Below, one piece after another: positions 9,453 through 18,652 of a stretch of 64,000 nt of DNA. How positions within the stretch are numbered: position 1 is the stretch's first letter; each line of letters begins with the position of its first letter. The position numbers were made by a program, and so were the translations under genes. The notes beneath the pieces were generated by a model. The model saw only the letters and a program-made list of their open reading frames with translations, searched no databases and was not told the origin of the DNA. Source of the stretch: Rubrivivax albus (lineage in GTDB: Bacteria > Pseudomonadota > Gammaproteobacteria > Burkholderiales > Burkholderiaceae_C); contig NZ_SACT01000003.1 in the NCBI RefSeq assembly GCF_004016515.1, positions 1 through 64,000 on the forward strand, written 5' to 3'.

Positions 9453-10502
9453 TCAAACGCAAACCTCCATCAATGCCTCGAATGTGGCCTCCCCTTGTGC
9501 TCGTCGACCGCTTTCGATGTCGCCGATGAGCACGAGAAGCCGCTCCAGGGTGGGAATCTTCAAGCCAGAGTCGCGGGCGACATGCAACAGCACCCCGTAC
9601 TGGCCGGCGACTTCGGTTTGCCGCTTTCGTACCGCCAGATCGCGCCAGACACCAGAATGCGTCTTGCTCGTCCTGGCGTTGAACGCAGCAAGCGCCGCGA
9701 TGACGGCGCGCGCATTGGCCTCCGGTGCGCCCGCTTGAAACGCTTCCGGCCTGAATCCGTCGAAGCCCATGGGCGTCACTCCGCGTGCCTCAGCCAGGGC
9801 CATCACCTCCCGTCCAAGTTCAAGGAAAACGCGAAACCGCCGTGGGTCGGCAAAGTTCTCGCTCATCGACTCGTTTGTCAGCGCCGTAGCGACGAGCATC
9901 GAGCCATAGGCCAGCTTTCCCCAGAGATAGCCCCAGATGTTGTCCGTCAGCACGGCACCAGGCTCGAAGAGCTTCAGGAGCGCGTGCATGTGGCGGGTGC
10001 GCTGGCGTGTGCTGCCGTCGGTCTCGCCGACGACGACAGCACCGCGGTTGCCGTACAGGATGTCCCCAGGGCCATGCCAGTCGGCGCCGAAGTTCACGAA
10101 GCAGCCCATGACACGATCGGCACCCAGGATGCGCGACAGTGCGATCTCGTTGAGACCATTCTGCGCCGAGAGCACGAAGCCGTCCTTGCGCAGATGTGGC
10201 TCCAGCGAGGCGGCGGCTGCTTCAGTAGCCTGCGCCTTCACGGCCAGCACGATGCGCGAATACCGACCCCGAAGTGCGTCGGGAGTGCAGGCATCGACGC
10301 GCTGGACGAAGTCATCGACCGGGCCATGGACATGCAGCCCTGACCCACTGCAGGCGCGCACATGGTCTACCGCGATGTCCACAATGCGGACCGGCAGACC
10401 CGCACGAGCCCAGTAGGCCGCCAGCGTTCCGCCGATGGCGCCACCACCCCACACCAGAAGCGGGTGATCCGCGTCAATGCCAGAGCTTGTCGTCTCGATC
10501 AC
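9453..10502 (-). CDS. Ketopantoate reductase family (PanE/ApbA-like) oxidoreductase
   Basis: A 349-residue NAD(P)H-dependent 2-oxo-acid reductase homolog. The N-terminal Rossmann fold carries GGGAIGG (residues 19-25), followed by a VKAQ segment holding the family lysine, SAQNGLNE, and a helical C-terminal domain with GKLAYGSML and the substrate-side S/N residues. I chose the GTG at 10502: it follows GGAG by five bases and starts 28 bases after the stop of the upstream hydrolase, whereas earlier starts would run into that gene. It is second in a two-gene operon with the HSL esterase. Within the catabolic cluster it more likely reduces a 2-oxo acid released from the substrate than makes pantoate. 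Confidence 0.75.
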   Translation of the reverse strand: MIETTSSGIDADHPLLVWGGGAIGGTLAAYWARAGLPVRIVDIAVDHVRACSGSGLHVHGPVDDFVQRVDACTPDALRGRYSRIVLAVKAQATEAAAASLEPHLRKDGFVLSAQNGLNEIALSRILGADRVMGCFVNFGADWHGPGDILYGNRGAVVVGETDGSTRQRTRHMHALLKLFEPGAVLTDNIWGYLWGKLAYGSMLVATALTNESMSENFADPRRFRVFLELGREVMALAEARGVTPMGFDGFRPEAFQAGAPEANARAVIAALAAFNARTSKTHSGVWRDLAVRKRQTEVAGQYGVLLHVARDSGLKIPTLERLLVLIGDIESGRRAQGEATFEALMEVCV

Positions 10503-10530
10503 GGAGTCTCCAGTCCTGGCAGCTGTTTGC

Positions 10531-11493
10531 TCAGCCCAGCAAGGCCCTGCGCAGGGCCTCGCGGCTGTCGCGTGCGGCAGCCTGAGCAACGCGGGCCTGC
10601 ACTGCGGCTCCGAAGCCATGAAAAGCTCCTGGATAGACGTGCATCTCCACTGGCACGCCCGCTCGCGTCAGTCGTCGTCCGTAGTCGAGGTTCTCTTCAA
10701 GGAAGAGGTCCAGCGCTCCAACCGCAATGTAGGCAGCAGGAAGACTGCTCAGTTCCCTCGCGCGGGCGGCTGCAGCCAGGTGGGAGACGCCATCCAGCCC
10801 TGGCGGATGCCCCAGCAGGGCCTCCCAGCCCTGTCTATTGCGCTCTCGGTTCCAGACGAATTCACCCACAAGTGGGTGGGGATCGCCTTCGACGCAGGTC
10901 CTGTCATCGATCATCGGGGCGGTCAGGTGCTGGAATCGCAGCGGCGGTCCGCCTGCATCACGTGCTGCCAGGGCCAGCGCGGCGGCGATGCCGCCTCCGG
11001 CGCTCTCGCCCTTGACCGCGACACGTGTTCGATCTAGCGCCAGCACGGCAGCCTCGTCGTGCAACCAGATGAGCGCGGTGTAGCAGTCGTCCAGCGGCGC
11101 GGGGTGGGGATGCTCGGGCGCCAGGCGGTAATCGACCGAACAGACAAGGCAGCCCAGGTCTGCCGCCAGCGACAGGTTGCCAGCCTCGGCAAACTCCGGG
11201 GCTCCGACGACGTACCCGCCGCCATGGATGTGCAGCACGGCCGGGAGCGGGCCGCTTCGGTTGACCGGGCTGTAGATCAAGGCACGAACATCACTTGCGC
11301 CCTTGCGACCGGGGATCCATACCTCTGCCCGCTCGACGCGTGCGTCGCTCGGTCGCGGTGACGCAGCGAGCATCCGGGCCAGTTCGTTGCGAACCTCGCG
11401 CACGTCGGTGATCGGCAAGCCGACCTGCGGATATGGGTCGATGACCGAGAGAAGTTCGGGATCGACCAGGCGGAGCGATGCAGTCTCGTGCAT
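10531..11493 (-). CDS. Alpha/beta hydrolase, hormone-sensitive lipase family
   Basis: 320 residues with all HSL-family landmarks: the oxyanion-hole HGGG at 90-93, the nucleophile elbow GESAG with Ser164, acid Asp262 (VGALDLF) and His292 (PGAFHGF). Family members hydrolyse short or medium esters, sometimes amides. There is no signal peptide, so it is cytoplasmic. The ATG at 11493 is preferred; an upstream in-frame ATG at 11559 overlaps the palindromic operator at 11542-11558 and the likely -10, so it is unlikely to be used. First gene of the unit that ends with the PanE-like reductase. Confidence 0.8.
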   Translation of the reverse strand: MHETASLRLVDPELLSVIDPYPQVGLPITDVREVRNELARMLAASPRPSDARVERAEVWIPGRKGASDVRALIYSPVNRSGPLPAVLHIHGGGYVVGAPEFAEAGNLSLAADLGCLVCSVDYRLAPEHPHPAPLDDCYTALIWLHDEAAVLALDRTRVAVKGESAGGGIAAALALAARDAGGPPLRFQHLTAPMIDDRTCVEGDPHPLVGEFVWNRERNRQGWEALLGHPPGLDGVSHLAAAARARELSSLPAAYIAVGALDLFLEENLDYGRRLTRAGVPVEMHVYPGAFHGFGAAVQARVAQAAARDSREALRRALLG

Positions 11494-11541
11494 GGAGCGA
11501 TCCCGATCAATGGCGACGGACAGCGGTTGCCCGCCCGGATA

Positions 11542-11558
11542 TGTAAACACAATATACA
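11542..11558 (-). promoter_or_regulatory. Operator site A of the catabolic regulon
   Basis: TGTAAACACAATATACA (TGTATATTGTGTTTACA on the minus strand) is a 17-bp imperfect palindrome with perfect outer arms ATGTA/TACAT (11541-11545 and 11555-11559). Its GTTTACA half matches the other sites of the cluster; the opposite half is the most diverged of the five. It lies 49 bases upstream of the HSL-family hydrolase start, and a TATATT that could be the -10 lies inside it. Confidence 0.6.
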
Positions 11559-11681
11559 TCCGCCGATTGAGGCTGCCCAGTTCCCCTCAGTCCTTGCTCG
11601 CGTCGGAGCACAGGTTTGCCGCGTCTCCGACCTTGGTCTTCCCCACCCACACCCACACGGGATAACCCTGCCGCTCGTAGC

Positions 11682-11724
11682 TTGCAAACAAGCAGACGGC
11701 GGCATAATATGAACATCGTTCACA
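11682..11724 (+). promoter_or_regulatory. Promoter with operator site B
   Basis: TTGCAA (11682-11687) and TAATAT (11705-11710) are separated by 17 bases. The palindrome TATGAACATCGTTCACA (11708-11724; TGAAC-ATC-GTTCA is perfect) overlaps the end of the -10, so a bound repressor would block polymerase. It drives the five-gene unit that includes the TetR gene, which implies autoregulation. This is the most symmetrical of the five sites. Confidence 0.7.
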
Positions 11725-11738
11725 CTGAGATCACGCCC

Positions 11739-12740
11739 ATGCCATCACCTCAGCCGCTGCGACTTGTACATGCCTATCAGCAGTGGCCCATGCGCAAGGT
11801 CTTCCGCATCTCCCGGTCGGCGAGCGAATGGTCGCCAGTGCATGTCGTGCACGTCACAGATGGCGTTCACATCGGCCGCGGCGAGTGTGGCGAGCTGCCC
11901 TACGCCGGCGACACCCCGCAGAGCGTCGAGGCAGGCATCCTCGAGATCGCTGCCTCACTGAACGACTGCGGCACGCCAGAGCGCTTGCATGCCGCCTTTC
12001 CCGCGAGTTCGGCGCGCAACGCGGTCGATGCGGCGCTGTGGGACCTCGCCTGCAAGCGCCAGGGCCGCAGCATCTGGGATCTGACGGGTGTCGCGCATCG
12101 ACCCAGCCTGGAGATCGACTTCACGATCGGCATCGCCGACCTCGACGAGATGTGCCGCAGCGCGGCCGCCCTGCGCGAGCAGGGCTACCGCGAGATCAAG
12201 ATCAAGGTGGATGCGCGCGATGTGGTGGCGACGGTGTCGGCGATTGCCGCCGCGGCGCCCGGCGCGAAGTTCATCGTCGATGCCAACGAAGCCTGGAGCT
12301 TCGAACAGCTGCAGGACGTTGCGCCTCGCCTGAGCACGCTGGGTGTGGTGCTCATCGAGCAGCCGCTGCACCGCGACGCCGACCACGCGCTGGAGGGCTG
12401 GAAGAGCCCCGTCGCACTCTTCGCGGACGAGAGCTGCGACACTTGCGACGACATCGCCCGTCTGGCGCCACGCTACGACGGATTCAACATCAAGCTCGAC
12501 AAGTGCGGCGGCCTCACCGAGGCGCTCGCCATCGTGCGCGCTGCACGCGCTCGCGGCAAGGGACTGATGGTCGGCTGCGCTGGCGCCACCTCGCTGGGCC
12601 TGGCCCCTGCATACGTGGTAGGTACGCTGTGCGACCACCGCGACCTGGACAGTGCCGGCATGCACTTCGACGACCGCACGGCGGGGATGGCGTACGAGCA
12701 CGGCGAAATCCGCAGCTTCACGTCCGCACTCTGGGGCTGA
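11739..12740 (+). CDS. Dipeptide epimerase-like enzyme of the enolase superfamily
   Basis: 333 residues with the muconate-lactonising subgroup catalytic set: K154-x-K156 (IKIKVD), metal ligands D181 (VDANEAW), E207 (IEQPL), D230 (ADES), and K252 on the opposite face (NIKLDKCGG). Both base positions are lysine, as in L-Ala-D/L-Glu epimerases, which invert the alpha-carbon of a dipeptide or N-acyl amino acid. I chose the ATG at 11739 because the earlier ATG at 11709 lies inside operator site B. First gene of its operon, followed by a permease, aminotransferase, TetR and a beta-aminopeptidase. An epimerase acting on D- or iso-linked residues fits that context. Confidence 0.8.
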   Translation: MPSPQPLRLVHAYQQWPMRKVFRISRSASEWSPVHVVHVTDGVHIGRGECGELPYAGDTPQSVEAGILEIAASLNDCGTPERLHAAFPASSARNAVDAALWDLACKRQGRSIWDLTGVAHRPSLEIDFTIGIADLDEMCRSAAALREQGYREIKIKVDARDVVATVSAIAAAAPGAKFIVDANEAWSFEQLQDVAPRLSTLGVVLIEQPLHRDADHALEGWKSPVALFADESCDTCDDIARLAPRYDGFNIKLDKCGGLTEALAIVRAARARGKGLMVGCAGATSLGLAPAYVVGTLCDHRDLDSAGMHFDDRTAGMAYEHGEIRSFTSALWG

Positions 12741-12743
12741 GCC

Positions 12744-14135
12744 ATGAGCCGCCCCGCACAGGCCACGGCAGCCCCGCGCGGGGAGGACGGCACCGGCCTG
12801 GGCTGGTGGCGCATGCTGGTTTTCTCGCTGCCGGCAGGGCCGCACGCGTTCATCGTGATGCCGCTGATGGTGGTGCTGCCCGGCTTCTATGCCAGCAACA
12901 CCGCGGTGACGACGGCGCAGGTGGCTCTCGTCATCAGCCTGGGGCGTGTCTTCGACGCCGTGATCGACCCGTTCCTGGGTCACATGTCCGACCGCACACC
13001 CGGCCGGCTGGGTCCGCGAAAGCCCTGGCTGATCAGCGCGACGCTGATCTGTCCGCTGGCAATCTTCTTCCTGTACCAGCCTCCCAGGGATGCCGGCTTC
13101 GTCTACTTCACGGCATGGTCGTTTCTGTTGTACGTCGGCACGTCGATGTTCGAGATCGGCCGCGGTGCGTGGTCGGCCGAACTGACGCGCGACTACACCG
13201 AGCGCTCGCAGGTCTCGATGGTGACGGCGTTCTTCAACATCTGCGGAAGCCTCTCGTTCTGGCTTCTGCCGCTGCTCCTCGCCAAGACCGCCGGCACGAC
13301 CGCCATCACGGGTGGAACGCTGTCGGCGCTGTCCTGGATCTACCTGTTCGTGATGCCGCCGCTGATGCTGCTCTCGGTGTGGCTGGTGCCCGTGGGAGTT
13401 CCGCAGATCGCTGAGGCCAGCCTGTCAGCCTGGCGCGCCATGCTGTCCTCGCTGCGTCTGTGCAGGCCGTTGTGGCACTACCTCGCCGCCATCTCGTGCT
13501 GGGGTCTGGGTCAAGGCACGTTCATGACCGTCCTCTACGTGTTCATGACCGACTACATGCAACTCGGCGAAAAGTTCCCAGTGATGATGCTGTCGTACTT
13601 CGTCATCCAGTTGCTGGTGATGCCTGTGTGGGGTCGAATTCTTCGGCGCGTTGATCGCCACCGCGCCTGGGCAGTCAGCCTGGCGGTGGACTGCTGCTCG
13701 CGCCTGTTGATCCTGCTGCTGCCGGTCGGGCCCGAGGCTTTCGTGCCAGCGTTCGCCGTCGTCGCGATCTCGGCCACCTTCGCCACGCCTTGCAACTTCC
13801 TGCCACCCGCGCTGCTGGCCGATGTCGTGGACTACAACACGCTGAAGGTCCGCAGCAATCAGGCCGCCCGTTTCTACGCACTGAACTCGCTGGCCATCAA
13901 GATCATGCAGGCGCTCGGTGGCGGGCTCGCCTTCGCCTGCCTCGCCGCAGCCGACTACCAGATCGGCAAACCCAACCCGCCCGAAGCCGCCTGGGGCCTG
14001 CTCGTGGCCTACCTCGGCATCCCGACCGTTCTGCTTCTGGCGGCAGCGGTCCTTGCGTGGCGGTTCCCGCTGGACCGCGTGAGCCAGCGGACGATCCGAC
14101 GGCGCCTCGAACGGCTGGCTACCCGCACAGCTTGA
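12744..14135 (+). CDS. GPH/MelB-type major facilitator permease
   Basis: 463 residues with about twelve hydrophobic segments and the GPH-family signature near the N-terminus (FDAVIDPFLGHMSDRTPGRLGPRKPW region), where the Asp residues couple Na+ or H+ to substrate. The family carries glycosides and other small organics across the inner membrane. It starts three bases after the epimerase stop. It resembles the permease at 46336 in family and layout, so the regulon has two related importers at its two plus-strand units. Confidence 0.8.
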   Translation: MSRPAQATAAPRGEDGTGLGWWRMLVFSLPAGPHAFIVMPLMVVLPGFYASNTAVTTAQVALVISLGRVFDAVIDPFLGHMSDRTPGRLGPRKPWLISATLICPLAIFFLYQPPRDAGFVYFTAWSFLLYVGTSMFEIGRGAWSAELTRDYTERSQVSMVTAFFNICGSLSFWLLPLLLAKTAGTTAITGGTLSALSWIYLFVMPPLMLLSVWLVPVGVPQIAEASLSAWRAMLSSLRLCRPLWHYLAAISCWGLGQGTFMTVLYVFMTDYMQLGEKFPVMMLSYFVIQLLVMPVWGRILRRVDRHRAWAVSLAVDCCSRLLILLLPVGPEAFVPAFAVVAISATFATPCNFLPPALLADVVDYNTLKVRSNQAARFYALNSLAIKIMQALGGGLAFACLAAADYQIGKPNPPEAAWGLLVAYLGIPTVLLLAAAVLAWRFPLDRVSQRTIRRRLERLATRTA

Positions 14136-14168
14136 CGCTCAATCTGTCCCTCCAACCCGAACCATCCG

Positions 14169-15536
14169 ATGACCAGCTTGACAACCTTGCTGCCCGCTGC
14201 TGCAGGCACTGGCGCCTTTCCGCACGCCCACTCGCGCTCCGCGGCGCTGCACGAGCGTGCACGGGCTGTCATGCCCGGCGGCAACACGAGGCATTCGGTG
14301 TTCTTCCCACCCTACCCGGTGTACGCCACACACGGGCGGGGAAGTCGCATCTGGGATGCGGACGGGGTTGAACGCATCGACTGCATGAACAATTACTCGT
14401 CGCTGATTCACGGCCATGGACATCCGGCCATCGTGGAGGCCATCCAGCAGCAGGCGACGCGACTGACATCGGTGGCACTTCCCACCGAATCCGAGATCGA
14501 GCTGGCCGAGCTGCTGGTCGAGCGTCTGGACGCCATCGAGCAAATCCGGTTCTGCAACTCCGGCACGGAGGCCATGCTGTTCGCCATCAAGGCCGCACGC
14601 GCCTACTCCGGACGGCCCGTCATCGCCAAAGTCGAAGGGGCGTACCACGGCTCGGCGGAAACCGCGGCGGTGAGCTCTCAGCCGGGACCCAGCCGGTGGG
14701 GACCGGCAGACTCGCCGGCCAGCGTGCCGGATGCCGGCTCGACGCCCGGCGTTGCGGCCGATGTGGTCGTTCTGCCCATGAACGACGTCGACAACGGGCG
14801 CCGGATCCTGCGCGGCGTGGGGAGCAGGCTGGCCGCGGTCGTGCTAGACCCTCTTGTCAAGAACCTTGGATTCAAACCGGTCACCCAGGAGTTCCTGCAG
14901 ATGGTGCGTGAGGAACTCCAGGCCTGCGGCGGACTGCTCGTCTTTGACGAGGTCTACAGCCTGCGGCTCGGATTCCACGGCGCGCATGCCACGCTGGGCG
15001 TGCAGCCGGACATCATCGCGATGGGCAAGATCATCGGAGGGGGTCTGCCCATCGGCGCAATCGGTGGCCGTGCCGACATCATGACTGCCTTGTTCGACCC
15101 CCACGCCGGGGCACGCTTGGGACATGCCGGCACTTTCAATGCCAACCCGCTGACCATGGCCGCAGGGCTGGCTGCGATGAGGGCCTTCGACTTGGGCGCG
15201 TTCGAGCGACTCAGCGCCCTTGGCGACCGCCTGCGCAAGGGGCTTCGAGAGGCGCTTCGGATCGCCGACGTCGAAGGCACGGTCACCGGCGCCACCTCGA
15301 TGACGGGCTTCTTCCTCAGCGGGAAGTCCATGAGCAACTACCGCGAGATCGCCGCGCTGATGGGTGCCGACCCGACCATCGCGCGTCGGGCCGAGCATGT
15401 GTTCCACCACCTGCTCAATCACGGCGTGTACATGGGCTCCTATGGGTTCTTCGTGCTCTCCACCGCGATCACCGAAGCCGAGGTGGACTACATCGCCGAG
15501 ACCACGCTGGCAGCATTGCGCACGCTGCCGACCTGA
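14169..15536 (+). CDS. Class III aminotransferase, GSA-aminomutase-like (possible beta-amino acid aminotransferase)
   Basis: 455 residues, PLP fold type I. The PLP lysine is K287 in AMGKIIGGGLPIGA, with FDEVYSLR supplying the Asp over the PLP ring and NSGTEA binding the phosphate. The N-terminus (RARAVMPGGNTRHS) is the glutamate-1-semialdehyde aminomutase type, but the gene is in a catabolic operon rather than with hem genes. Beta-phenylalanine aminotransferases of Variovorax and Mesorhizobium belong to this subgroup, so transamination of a released beta-amino acid is the best guess. It lies between a permease and the TetR gene. Confidence 0.75.
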   Translation: MTSLTTLLPAAAGTGAFPHAHSRSAALHERARAVMPGGNTRHSVFFPPYPVYATHGRGSRIWDADGVERIDCMNNYSSLIHGHGHPAIVEAIQQQATRLTSVALPTESEIELAELLVERLDAIEQIRFCNSGTEAMLFAIKAARAYSGRPVIAKVEGAYHGSAETAAVSSQPGPSRWGPADSPASVPDAGSTPGVAADVVVLPMNDVDNGRRILRGVGSRLAAVVLDPLVKNLGFKPVTQEFLQMVREELQACGGLLVFDEVYSLRLGFHGAHATLGVQPDIIAMGKIIGGGLPIGAIGGRADIMTALFDPHAGARLGHAGTFNANPLTMAAGLAAMRAFDLGAFERLSALGDRLRKGLREALRIADVEGTVTGATSMTGFFLSGKSMSNYREIAALMGADPTIARRAEHVFHHLLNHGVYMGSYGFFVLSTAITEAEVDYIAETTLAALRTLPT

Positions 15537-15641
15537 GGTCGGACTCTGGACATGGCTGGCCAGACCGCCCGCGATAATCCTTGTCCCCCGGCCCTCGCGC
15601 CCCATGCGCGGCGGGCCGTCGCCCGGACAAGAGCGAGACAA

Positions 15642-16325
15642 ATGGCCACCATCAAACGCGAGAAGCAAGAGACACACAAGGCGCCATCGCGGCGGGCAGC
15701 TCGGGTGAGCTACCACAAGGGCCATGTGGCCGAAGACCTGAAGACCATCGCACGCCGTCTGATCGACAGCGAGGGGTTGGACAGTGTGACGTTGCGGCGG
15801 CTGTGCCGCGAGGTTGGCGTGACGGCAGCCAACTTCTACAACCACTATCCGAGCCTCGAGCACCTGTTGCTCGATATTGCAGCCGACGGCGCCGCCGAAC
15901 TGTCCACGCGAACCCTGCGCCTCATGCGCCGGGCCAAGTCGCGCGAAGAGAAGCTGGTGGAGCTGGCGATCGAGTTCGTGGAGTTCGGTCTCGAATTCCC
16001 CGACCTGTTCCGCATCATGTACGGCCAGATCAACGGCAGCCGGGACCACGCGGCCTTCCAGCTGGCGATGGAGGGCTCTTTCGCGCAACTGGTCGAGCTG
16101 ATCTACGGCGCCGACCTCTATCGCCCTAACGACGTGGCCTGGTCCCACGCGCAGTGCCCGAAGGCCTACGCCTTCTTCTCCTTCTGCTACGGGGCGGCGC
16201 GCCTCGTATCCATGCAGCTGTTCACCTTTCCCACAGGGACCAAGGCGGAGCGCCAAAGGTTCGTGCGCGAACTCTCCTGGATCTTCGTCAAGGGGCTCGA
16301 CGGACCCGCTCCACCCATCAACTGA
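15642..16325 (+). CDS. TetR-family regulator, likely repressor of the whole catabolic cluster
   Basis: 227 residues (from the ATG at 15642; an in-frame upstream start at 15604 is possible). A basic N-terminal arm precedes a TetR helix-turn-helix at about residues 30-75 (AREVGVTAANFYNHYPSLEHLL is the expected kind of recognition region: here CREVGVTAANFYNHY), and a helical ligand-binding domain follows. It is the only transcription factor between 9.4 and 47.7 kb, and its own operon starts at operator site B. I infer that it binds the five TGAAC-N3-GTT palindromes and is released by the substrate or a CoA ester. The gene is seven bases before the beta-aminopeptidase. Confidence 0.75.
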   Translation: MATIKREKQETHKAPSRRAARVSYHKGHVAEDLKTIARRLIDSEGLDSVTLRRLCREVGVTAANFYNHYPSLEHLLLDIAADGAAELSTRTLRLMRRAKSREEKLVELAIEFVEFGLEFPDLFRIMYGQINGSRDHAAFQLAMEGSFAQLVELIYGADLYRPNDVAWSHAQCPKAYAFFSFCYGAARLVSMQLFTFPTGTKAERQRFVRELSWIFVKGLDGPAPPIN

Positions 16326-16332
16326 AATCGAC

Positions 16333-17436
16333 ATGGCAACACGCAAACCCCGCGCCCGAGAGTTGGGCCTGCCGTTCAGCGGCGAGACCGGCCCGCACAA
16401 CGCGATCACCGACGTTCCGGGTGTGCTGGTGGGGTTCAGCACTCTCGATGGCAGCACCGAGGACGGCAAGATCATCAAGACCGGGGTGACGGCCATCCTG
16501 CCAAGGGGACATGCCGACGAACCGGCACCGGTCTGGGCGGGTCTTCACCGCTTCAACGGCAATGGCGAGATGACCGGCACACACTGGATCGAAGATGCCG
16601 GCTACTTCTTCGGGCCGCTTTGCCTAACCAACACCCACAGCGTCGGCATCGTGCACCATGCGGCGGTGCGCTGGATGATCCGCCGCTATGCGTCGGCGTG
16701 GTCGAAACGGCCGATGTGGGCCTTGCCGGTCGTGGCCGAGACCTATGACGGGCAGTACAGCGACATCGACGGGCAGCACGTCACAGAGGCCCACGCACTG
16801 TCCGCCATCGAGGGCGCCGCGCCCGGACCGGTGGCCGAAGGCAACGTTGGCGGCGGCAACGGCATGCGCTGCTACAAGTTCAAGGGCGGCACGGGCACGT
16901 CTTCGCGCGCGCTGACGATCGACGGCCGTCGCTACACGGTGGCCAGCCTCGTGCAGAGCAACCACGGCGTGCGCGACGTGTTCACAGTGCTCGGCGTGCC
17001 GGTCGGCTTGCACATGCCGTTCTCCGAGGGCGAGCAGCGCGAGCTCGGCTCGATCATCGTGATCGTCGCCACCGATGCGCCGCTGCTGCCTCACCAGCTG
17101 CAGCGGGTGGCGCGCAGGGCCGCGCTAGGCATCGGCCGTGGCGGCACTTACGGCGGCAACTCTTCCGGCGACATCTTCCTGGCGTTCAGCACGGCCAACC
17201 CGGGTCCGCTGCCAGTGTTCGCGCCGATGCATCTGTCGATGGAGCATCTCAATGACGGCGCATGCGACCCGATCTACCGAGCCGTGATCGACGCGACGGA
17301 AGAGGCGGTGCTGAACTCGATGCTGGCGGCCGAGCCAACCCCTGAGTTCCGGCCTGGCGGCAACGTCTGCCCGGCGTTGGACGCAGACGAGCTGGTGCGC
17401 ATCATGACCCGCTACGGCCGCGGACCGACCGCCTAA
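16333..17436 (+). CDS. P1-family self-processing aminopeptidase (DmpA/BapA-like)
   Basis: 367 residues of the DmpA/BapA family, N-terminal-nucleophile hydrolases that cut themselves in two and then remove N-terminal residues, including D-amino acids (DmpA) or beta-amino acids (BapA). The processing segment YGGNSSGDIFLAFS is intact; cleavage is expected between N276 and S277, freeing the nucleophilic serine. The opening ITDVPGVLVG and the VGGGNGMRC segment are also typical. There is no signal peptide, so it acts in the cytoplasm. Last gene of the operon from operator B. Of all genes here it points most directly to a substrate with beta- or D-amino acids. Confidence 0.85.
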   Translation: MATRKPRARELGLPFSGETGPHNAITDVPGVLVGFSTLDGSTEDGKIIKTGVTAILPRGHADEPAPVWAGLHRFNGNGEMTGTHWIEDAGYFFGPLCLTNTHSVGIVHHAAVRWMIRRYASAWSKRPMWALPVVAETYDGQYSDIDGQHVTEAHALSAIEGAAPGPVAEGNVGGGNGMRCYKFKGGTGTSSRALTIDGRRYTVASLVQSNHGVRDVFTVLGVPVGLHMPFSEGEQRELGSIIVIVATDAPLLPHQLQRVARRAALGIGRGGTYGGNSSGDIFLAFSTANPGPLPVFAPMHLSMEHLNDGACDPIYRAVIDATEEAVLNSMLAAEPTPEFRPGGNVCPALDADELVRIMTRYGRGPTA

Positions 17437-17443
17437 AGGGCCG

Positions 17444-17458
17444 GCGGCCTCAGGCCGC
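17444..17458. terminator. Hairpin between convergent operons
   Basis: GCGGCC-TCA-GGCCGC forms a perfect 6-bp GC stem with a 3-base loop in the 22-base gap between the convergent beta-aminopeptidase and DegT-aminotransferase genes. It could stop transcription in both directions. No clear T-run follows on either strand, so confidence is moderate. Confidence 0.45.
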
Positions 17459-18652
17459 TCAGCGCGCTGCCCAGGGGTGTCCGGGGGGCAAAAGAGTCGG
17501 CAGGTTGACCACCCGCGCACAGGCCTCCGTGCCGCGCGGGCAACCCGGTGCAGACGCCGGCACCGGATGTTCGGGCGTCGTGAACCACAGGCCCACCTCG
17601 ACGTCGAGCCGGGACTCCAGGGCGGCAGGGGCCGCCTTGGTCACGGCATCCACCCACAAGGGAAAGCGCAACCAGGCCGGCGCTGATCCGGCCGGCGCGC
17701 GGGCTGCCGCGAAGCCCTCGGCCGCCGCCCAGTCCGCCCACACCCCCGCCTGGGCGGTGCGGCGCGCCAGGACCTCGTCGAGCCGGTCGAACTGCACCTG
17801 CGCCAACGCCGCCACCACAGGCGCCATCCGCTCGGCGTAGGCCGGGCACGGCTGGCCTTCGAACTCTTCGGGCCACATGCGGGGCAGCGGCGGGAAGCGC
17901 GCCGCCGCGTCTGCCAGTGCCGGATCATCCGCGCCCCCGCACCACTGCCTGAAGTCCCGCCCCACACTGGCCAGCAGCGCGCGAATCGACTCAGGCGATG
18001 GCGATGGCGCCTGCGCTACCCAACGATTCAGGCGGTGCGCGGGTGCGGAGGCATGGACCACGGCCATCCCACCGTGGATGGTGCTCAGCATCTTGCCGCG
18101 CTCGAAGCTGAAGAGCGCGGCATCACCCAGCGTGCCCAGCTTGCGGCCCCGCCACTCTCCGCCCAGCGCATGCGCGCAGTCTTCGATCACCTGCACGTCG
18201 CGGTCCTTTGCGAGCGCCAGCAGCGCCTCGAGGTCGCGGCCCGGGAGGCCGAAGCTGTGCTGAATCAGCACGGCACGCACCCGCGGCCCCCAGGCGCGCC
18301 GCACGGCGCCCGCATCCAGGCCGAAGGCATCGGTCTCGATGTCGGCGAACACCACTGAAGCCCCGCTGGCACGAATCGCGTTCGTGACGCTGCGACAGGT
18401 GAAAGCGGGAACGATGACCTCATCTCCCTCGCCCAAGCCAAGAGCGTCGACCAAGGCGCGCAAGGCTGCGCGCCCGCTACCCAGGCCACGCACCGCCGCA
18501 TCATGCCCCGCACCCAGCCAGCGCGCGAAGCGCTGCTCCCAGCTGGTCACCTGGGCAGGATCATGGACCTCGTTCGAAGCATCCAGCCCAGCGCTTGCCA
18601 CGGCGACTGTCCGCGCATCCAGCGTGGTGCAAAGCAGCGGCGCGCGGTGCAT
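17459..18652 (-). CDS. DegT/DnrJ/EryC1/StrS-family aminotransferase
   Basis: 397 residues. The PLP lysine is K187 in ALFSFERGKMLSTIHGG, with the usual QHSFGLPG and EDCAHALGG segments supplying the ring-stacking and Asp residues. The family is best known for sugar aminotransfer, but the operon has no sugar genes, so its substrate here is unclear; an aldehyde or keto acid from the degraded compound is possible. The ATG overlaps the stop of the SDR as TGATG. Last gene of the seven-gene unit from operator C, ending at the hairpin at 17444. Confidence 0.75.
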   Translation of the reverse strand: MHRAPLLCTTLDARTVAVASAGLDASNEVHDPAQVTSWEQRFARWLGAGHDAAVRGLGSGRAALRALVDALGLGEGDEVIVPAFTCRSVTNAIRASGASVVFADIETDAFGLDAGAVRRAWGPRVRAVLIQHSFGLPGRDLEALLALAKDRDVQVIEDCAHALGGEWRGRKLGTLGDAALFSFERGKMLSTIHGGMAVVHASAPAHRLNRWVAQAPSPSPESIRALLASVGRDFRQWCGGADDPALADAAARFPPLPRMWPEEFEGQPCPAYAERMAPVVAALAQVQFDRLDEVLARRTAQAGVWADWAAAEGFAAARAPAGSAPAWLRFPLWVDAVTKAAPAALESRLDVEVGLWFTTPEHPVPASAPGCPRGTEACARVVNLPTLLPPGHPWAAR